Positions 14,893 to 18,708 of a stretch of 18,708 nt of DNA are shown here, piece by piece. The position numbers and the translations under genes are program-made. A model generated the notes under the pieces. The model was not told the DNA's origin. It did not search any database and saw only the letters and a program-made list of their open reading frames with translations. This DNA is from RUG472 sp045224495 (lineage in GTDB: Bacteria; Bacillota; Clostridia; Christensenellales; CAG-138): assembly GCA_045224495.1 (NCBI GenBank), contig JBGVAK010000178.1, positions 1 to 18,708 on the forward strand, in the 5' to 3' direction. Position 1 is the first letter of the stretch. Each line of letters begins with the position of its first letter.

Positions 14893-15000
14893 CCTGTCAT
14901 TTCGAGCTTCTCGACGAAGGATCTCTGAACGCAAGCATGAAAGGGTAGCCATTCGCAAGCCTCTATTCTTAGATCCTTGCCGCAAAACGATTTGACAGGG
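14893..15000. repeat. Imperfect inverted-repeat element of the dispersed GTCATTTCGAG type
   Basis: The outer arms CCTGTCATTTCG (14893-14904) and CGATTTGACAGG (14989-15000) match in 10 of 12 positions when one is reverse-complemented. The inner arms AAGGATCT (14917-14924) and AGATCCTT (14972-14979) match perfectly. The motif GTCATTTCGAG followed by AGGATCT resembles the short palindromic repeats seen dispersed between genes in many bacterial genomes. No transposase is present, so it would be a non-autonomous (REP- or MITE-like) element. Its copy number cannot be seen from one window. Confidence 0.6.
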
Positions 15001-15021
15001 ACCGCAGCACTCAAGTATACT
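14993..15021 (+). promoter_or_regulatory. Sigma-A promoter of the ketopantoate-reductase-like gene
   Basis: A perfect TTGACA (14993-14998), a 17-bp spacer and TATACT (15016-15021). The start is near 15028, only about 27 bases before the ATG. The -35 box lies within the right arm of the inverted-repeat element. Confidence 0.78.
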
Positions 15022-15054
15022 CTTTGACGAGAACAGGAAACGGGAGGATGGATC

Positions 15055-15984
15055 ATGCGGATCCTTGTGTATGGCGCCGGGGTGATCGGCGCCAATCTGG
15101 CAGCGGACCTGGTTGCTTCCGGGAGGGATGTCACCCTGCTGGCGAGAGGGGCATGGGCGGATACTTTGGAGAAGGACGGCTTGACCGTCAAATCGGCTTT
15201 CTTCCCGAAAAAGAGGACTTGGCGCATCCACGTCATCCGTGAATTGGCCGGCGATGACACCTATGACATGATCTTTGTGGTCATGCGATACACCCAGCTG
15301 GACAGCGTCATTCCGGTCCTGTTGAACAACGTGTCGAAGAACATCGCCCTGATCGGCAACGATCCCTGCGCCCCGGTCTATCGGGAAAAGCTCAGGGGCA
15401 AGAACGTGCTGTTTGGGTTCTATATGGCGGCCGGCCACCGGGAATGGGACCGGGTCGTATCCTTCTCCCTGAAAAAGATCACCATCGGTCAGCTGCGGGA
15501 CGATCCCGGCAACGAAGATTTGATCCGCAGCATTTTCGACGGGACGAAGATCAGGGCCTTCTATGAGCCCAACATGGAGGATTATCTCCTGTGCCACGCC
15601 GCCTTCGTAATGCCCATCGGCTTTGCCTGCTATCACTGCGACGGGGATCTAAAGAGGATCAGCCGGGACAAAGCCTATCTCAACCGGATCATCGACGCCA
15701 ACATCGAGGGGTATCAGGCCATCGAGGACAGCGGGCACGAGATCCTGCCTGCCTCCGACAAGGATTATCACAGTGAAAAATACCGGAAGCTGTGCTATCG
15801 TGTCTACAAGATCATGTGTTCCACCGTCATCGGGAAAGTCTGCGCGTCCGACCACGCCATGAACGCCGTGGAGGAGATGGCGGCGGTGAGCGAAGGGCTG
15901 AAGCTCTTTTTCGACGAACATCGGGCCAGCTATCCCACCTATCAGGCGCTGGAAGCGGACGCCCGGAAGCATCTGAAAGGTTGA
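15055..15984 (+). CDS. Ketopantoate reductase-like (PanE/ApbA) oxidoreductase with altered active site
   Basis: A 309-residue cytoplasmic protein with an N-terminal Rossmann fold: ILVYGAGVIGANLA carries the NAD(P)-binding GxGxxG at residues 7-12, and VTLLARG follows. A helical C-terminal domain completes the two-domain layout of 2-dehydropantoate 2-reductase. The catalytic stretch is degenerate. Aligning on Pro187 in MEDYLLCHAAFVMPIG (174-189), E. coli PanE Lys176, Asn180 and Asn184 correspond to Leu178, Ala182 and Met186. It is therefore unlikely to reduce ketopantoate and may have another substrate. The ATG at 15055-15057 has GGGAGG seven bases upstream. It is alone behind its own promoter and divergent from the CUT1 operon. 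No pantothenate gene is nearby. The family is confident, the function unknown. Confidence 0.85.
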   Translation: MRILVYGAGVIGANLAADLVASGRDVTLLARGAWADTLEKDGLTVKSAFFPKKRTWRIHVIRELAGDDTYDMIFVVMRYTQLDSVIPVLLNNVSKNIALIGNDPCAPVYREKLRGKNVLFGFYMAAGHREWDRVVSFSLKKITIGQLRDDPGNEDLIRSIFDGTKIRAFYEPNMEDYLLCHAAFVMPIGFACYHCDGDLKRISRDKAYLNRIIDANIEGYQAIEDSGHEILPASDKDYHSEKYRKLCYRVYKIMCSTVIGKVCASDHAMNAVEEMAAVSEGLKLFFDEHRASYPTYQALEADARKHLKG

Positions 15985-16087
15985 ACAGCGGACGGATAAA
16001 GCGGATGCTCCGCTCCATGAACACCGGCCATGGTCGTCGGGATCGTGGTGCTGATGCTTTAGTGATTCACATTTCTAAAAAGGATAT

Positions 16088-16267
16088 ATGCTGCTGACCG
16101 TTTTATTGTCGATCGTGTTTTGCGCGGCGATCACCTTGATGCTGATAGCCGCCGTGGCCTCTGTTCAGGATGTAAAGTTCTTCTCCTCTGCACCGAAGGA
16201 AGCGCGGGACGACATGCTTCTTCCCCGTAAGAAGGAACTATTCTACGGGGCCAAAGTCAATCTGTAA
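16088..16267 (+). CDS. Small membrane protein, possibly the N-terminal remnant of a longer gene
   Basis: A 59-codon ORF too short for most gene callers. Residues 1-25 (MLLTVLLSIVFCAAITLMLI...) form one membrane segment, followed by a charged tail (SAPKEARDDMLLPRKKELFYGAK) ending in VNL. AAAAAGGA lies six bases before the ATG, a weak ribosome binding site. The pattern of a membrane segment, then APKEA, then RKKELFYGA recalls the N-terminus of longer multi-spanning hypothetical proteins I remember from gut Clostridia. It stops where the second membrane segment would start. It could be a truncated gene, a genuine small protein or a chance ORF. No clear promoter was found. Confidence 0.35.
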   Translation: MLLTVLLSIVFCAAITLMLIAAVASVQDVKFFSSAPKEARDDMLLPRKKELFYGAKVNL

Positions 16268-16403
16268 TCGGTCAGTAGTATTGTCCATCCGAAACGCAGC
16301 ACCTCTTTTCTTTCCATAAACATATCCCCATCTCAAACACCACCGGGGGAATTGCTTTGTGATTTATCGGGACTTTCAGCCGCGTTGGAAAGCATCGCCC
16401 AGG

Positions 16404-16432
16404 TTGACATTGAAATAGCCCATCACTATAAT
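16404..16432 (+). promoter_or_regulatory. Consensus sigma-A promoter of the GT-C-like gene
   Basis: A perfect TTGACA (16404-16409), exactly 17 bp, then a perfect TATAAT (16427-16432). The start is expected near 16439, about 30 bases before the coding start. This is the best promoter in the window, with no palindrome overlapping it, so strong constitutive expression is possible. Confidence 0.88.
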
Positions 16433-16469
16433 ATTTACATGCCGCTTTGCAAGCGAGGAGGGAAAACCC

Positions 16470-18536
16470 TTGAAGAGTAAGAGCGTTGACAAGAAGACCT
16501 TTCTGGTTTATCTGATTCTTCTTTATGTCGGGATCGTGCTGACGCGGTTTCTGCTGGCTTTGGCGACCTCCTCTTTTCCGACGGTGGGAATTGACGAGTA
16601 TTTATATTATAGTTTGGGCAGATCCATTGCAACAGAAGGGAAACTCCTTTTTCGCGGACAAAGCGCAGACTATGCTTATCTTCTATACCCGCTTACGCTT
16701 TCACCTGTTTATTTACTGTTTCAGGAAGGAGCGAACTTTTATAGACTGCTGCAGTTATGGAACATCTTACTGATGTCCGCATCTGTTTTTCCGTTATTCT
16801 TTTTGAGCAAAGAATTGCTTGGATCGGAAAAGAAAGCATTTCTTCCGGCAGCCCTTTCTATGCTCCTGCCCGATTTTATTCTCGGCGAACTGATCTTTAG
16901 CGAGGCAATCATCTATCCGTTGTTCTTCACGCTGATGTACTGCGCGTACAGGTATATAGAAAAAGATAAAAAGAGTTGCATTCTGTGGGTTGGTTTCCTC
17001 GGAGGCCTTTTGTATTCGACGAAACCCGGAGCCGTTGTACCGGCAGCGGTCTTCCTCGTAATGACGGTTGTTCTGGCAATCGTCAAGAAGAAAGGAAAAG
17101 ACGCGCTTTTAGCGTTCTGTTCTGCCTTGATTATGGTAGCGACGGCAGGGGCTTTCTGGATCCTGGCTGAATTTGCATTCGGGTATGAGGGATCGATCTT
17201 CTCCATTTATGAAGCACAGTTGGACGGTTCAATCATAAAAAATAAAGGGATGTTCTTCAAGTCGCTGGTTCTCTATCTATACTATTTCATCCTTGCCTGC
17301 GGGATGATCGGATTCATCTATCCGTTCACGTTATGGAAAAAATGGAAGCCGGAGAAAAAGCTGTATTGGTGGTTCATGATTGTCGCATTAGCAGTGATGA
17401 TCATCGGATCAGCTTGGGCAGTAGAACAAGTGACATCGCTGAATAACGTCCATCTTCGGTATACGGCTATGTATATACCGCTGTTTTTACTGTTCTGTTT
17501 CATACCGATCGAGCCGGAAAAGAAAACAAAAAAGGGTTTCGTGCAGAGCAAGAAAAGCATTGCTTTTTGGATCGTTCTCGGGTTTGTAGTTGTATGTACA
17601 GTGGCATTGGGCGTAAAGTCGAAAGCTCAAACTACTATAGCGCATCCAATGATAACGCTGTCTGTTTTGAACGACAGCATTCTGCCTGTTTCCAAACAAT
17701 TGATCGGCAACATCGTGGTTGTTTGCTTGAGTATTGTTTTTGCGGTCTTGTTTATCACAGGTTCAGGGAAGGACCATCTCAGGAAGACATGCATTGCAGG
17801 TCTGACGGTCTTTATGGTAATCAACGGAATTCTTGGGTACAAGCTTTTCCGGGAAGCGTCATATTATCCAAAACTTGCCAGAGACGGCAGGGAGGTGCAC
17901 GCGCTGACGCAGGGAGATAATTACGTTTTTCTGTTGTATGAGGAAGGTATCGCGGATATCGGTGTCGATGTGAATACGAAGAGCAATAACGACATCGTGT
18001 ACACCTCTGATTTCATAAACTGCCTTCAGGAAAACAATGGCGTATATGTGCCGTATACTCCGGCATCAATGCGCGGAATCAAATCTGCCAAAGAAACGAA
18101 GGACGTTGAAACGCTTGTCGTGGATTACGACAGTTATTCATATATGAAGTTCAGTAAACACTCGACTGCAGAATCTCCTTTTGAAAGAAAAACTGTATTC
18201 GTAGTCCGATTCACGCTCGGTGATCGTATTGTGGACAGCACTCTCAGCAATCTGACCCAGAAAACACTCGTGCCGGATAAACCGGGCATCATCCTTTTGT
18301 ATGATGAGACACAGTACGGCCACCCAATTACGATCAAACTGGAGATCGAGAGTAAAATTACACAGACCATGACCATCAACTCTACGAGGGAGATTTATTC
18401 TGTAGATCTTTCCCCGGGCAAAGCGTGGTATGAGGTAACGTTTAGCCGCGCGGAGGATGCATTTAATTTCAAGGTGACGGATGCTTCCATACGAGTATAT
18501 GGATATGAGATTCTGAATGACGGGACAGCAAAGTAA
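16470..18536 (+). CDS. Multi-spanning membrane protein, probable GT-C fold glycosyltransferase
   Basis: A 688-residue protein. Roughly the first 465 residues contain about a dozen hydrophobic helices and the remaining 220 form a soluble, probably outer-face domain. The first outer loop carries an acidic pair (Asp42-Glu43 in VGIDEYLYYSLGRSI), the position and style of the catalytic acid in ArnT/PMT-type GT-C enzymes. These transfer sugars from lipid-linked donors outside the membrane. The start is a TTG (16470-16472), eight bases after AGGAGG; no ATG in the first codons has a comparable site. It has its own perfect promoter and no gene close upstream. The base composition is clearly lower in GC than the transport operons (about 43% against 65% on sampled 60-base lines), which suggests different ancestry. 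Donor and acceptor are unknown. An O-antigen-ligase-like or other polytopic role is less likely but possible. Confidence 0.7.
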   Translation: MKSKSVDKKTFLVYLILLYVGIVLTRFLLALATSSFPTVGIDEYLYYSLGRSIATEGKLLFRGQSADYAYLLYPLTLSPVYLLFQEGANFYRLLQLWNILLMSASVFPLFFLSKELLGSEKKAFLPAALSMLLPDFILGELIFSEAIIYPLFFTLMYCAYRYIEKDKKSCILWVGFLGGLLYSTKPGAVVPAAVFLVMTVVLAIVKKKGKDALLAFCSALIMVATAGAFWILAEFAFGYEGSIFSIYEAQLDGSIIKNKGMFFKSLVLYLYYFILACGMIGFIYPFTLWKKWKPEKKLYWWFMIVALAVMIIGSAWAVEQVTSLNNVHLRYTAMYIPLFLLFCFIPIEPEKKTKKGFVQSKKSIAFWIVLGFVVVCTVALGVKSKAQTTIAHPMITLSVLNDSILPVSKQLIGNIVVVCLSIVFAVLFITGSGKDHLRKTCIAGLTVFMVINGILGYKLFREASYYPKLARDGREVHALTQGDNYVFLLYEEGIADIGVDVNTKSNNDIVYTSDFINCLQENNGVYVPYTPASMRGIKSAKETKDVETLVVDYDSYSYMKFSKHSTAESPFERKTVFVVRFTLGDRIVDSTLSNLTQKTLVPDKPGIILLYDETQYGHPITIKLEIESKITQTMTINSTREIYSVDLSPGKAWYEVTFSRAEDAFNFKVTDASIRVYGYEILNDGTAK

Positions 18537-18708
18537 AAACGTAATGAGCATACGTGTCCTTATGATTCCACGAAGCGATTATATGATAACGCGAACGAAT
18601 TGAGAAAGATGAAAGTCGAGCATACCGAAAACGTTCTGCGGAGATACTCTTCAAAGGGCTCTCGCTTGATTAGACATTTAGTCCCTACCCACAGAACAAA
18701 AGGACAAT
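18537..18708 (+). other. Region after the GT-C-like gene to the window end; no secure gene
   Basis: No terminator hairpin follows the stop at 18536. A 19-codon ORF at 18544-18603 reads MSIRVLMIPRSDYMITRTN. A different frame is open from 18537 to the window edge, with an ATG at 18609 but only a weak ribosome binding site. Either could be the start or remnant of a following gene, but neither is long enough to call. Confidence 0.3.

Larger units (their letters stand above)
14725..15054. other. Divergent intergenic region between the CUT1 operon and the ketopantoate-reductase-like gene
   Basis: A 330-bp spacer carrying the CUT1 promoter and a palindrome on the left, a 108-bp inverted-repeat element in the middle and the downstream gene's promoter on the right. 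A minus-strand ORF spanning 14823-15260 crosses all of these, has no family resemblance and is not considered a gene. Confidence 0.8.

Noticed and set aside
14823..15260. A 145-codon minus-strand ORF over the repeat element
   Set aside because: It spans two promoters and a palindromic repeat, has no ribosome binding site or family resemblance, and overlaps a confident gene on the other strand.
14725..15636. N-terminal extension of the CUT1 binding-protein frame up to 15636
   Set aside because: It would cross a consensus promoter, the inverted-repeat element and the opposite-strand oxidoreductase gene; the signal peptide and ribosome binding site fix the start at 14724.
16000..16014. Hairpin AGCGGA-TGC-TCCGCT after the oxidoreductase gene, considered as a terminator
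   Set aside because: The stem is only six pairs and no T-run follows on either strand.
1..18708. CRISPR array, tRNA, rRNA, riboswitch, transposase or phage gene
   Set aside because: I saw no regularly spaced direct repeats, no tRNA cloverleaf, no known riboswitch core and no integrase or transposase motif in any frame; the only repeat-like element is at 14893-15000.

Overview
This is an 18.7 kb stretch of a chromosome from a GC-rich, anaerobic-type Firmicute (class Clostridia). The evidence is an AraR repressor closely resembling that of Bacillus, strong AGGAGG-type ribosome binding sites, consensus sigma-A promoters and CUT1/CUT2 sugar ABC importers. Both solute-binding proteins carry plain signal peptidase I leaders and no lipobox cysteine. 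That is unusual for a monoderm Firmicute, and from memory I associate it with lineages such as Christensenellales; this placement is inference only.

Region 1 (1-7170, minus strand) is an L-arabinose uptake and catabolism operon. Its transcription order is a YtfQ-like binding protein, a YtfR-like double ATPase, YtfT-like and YjfF-like permeases, L-arabinose isomerase (araA) and an FGGY kinase (probable ribulokinase) that is cut by the window start. The divergent araR gene (7597-8661, plus) is the likely regulator. The 426 bp between them holds both promoters and an 18-bp palindrome just downstream of the operon's predicted transcription start, a good repressor site. A 12-bp stem separates the binding-protein gene from the rest of the operon.

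Region 2 (8662-14830) holds two convergent units that meet at a bidirectional terminator near 10.85 kb. The plus-strand unit is cutC plus a NahK-like anomeric sugar kinase. The minus-strand unit is a CUT1 sugar importer: a binding protein, a MalF-type permease with a TTG start, and a MalG-type permease enlarged by about 250 N-terminal residues. No ATPase lies with the CUT1 genes, so a shared one from elsewhere is expected. The kinase and its location suggest uptake and 1-phosphorylation of an amino sugar or related sugar, but no glycoside hydrolase or phosphorylase is present to fix the substrate.

Region 3 (14830-16270) starts with a 108-bp imperfect inverted repeat whose right arm supplies the -35 box of the next gene. 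That gene encodes a ketopantoate-reductase-like protein lacking the family's catalytic residues. A 59-codon membrane ORF follows and may be a truncated gene.

Region 4 (16270-18708) is clearly lower in GC. It has a perfect consensus promoter and a 688-residue multi-spanning protein that looks like a GT-C glycosyltransferase with a large outer domain. This part may belong to a surface-polysaccharide locus continuing past the window. The long antisense ORFs opposite the GC-rich genes are shadows and are omitted.
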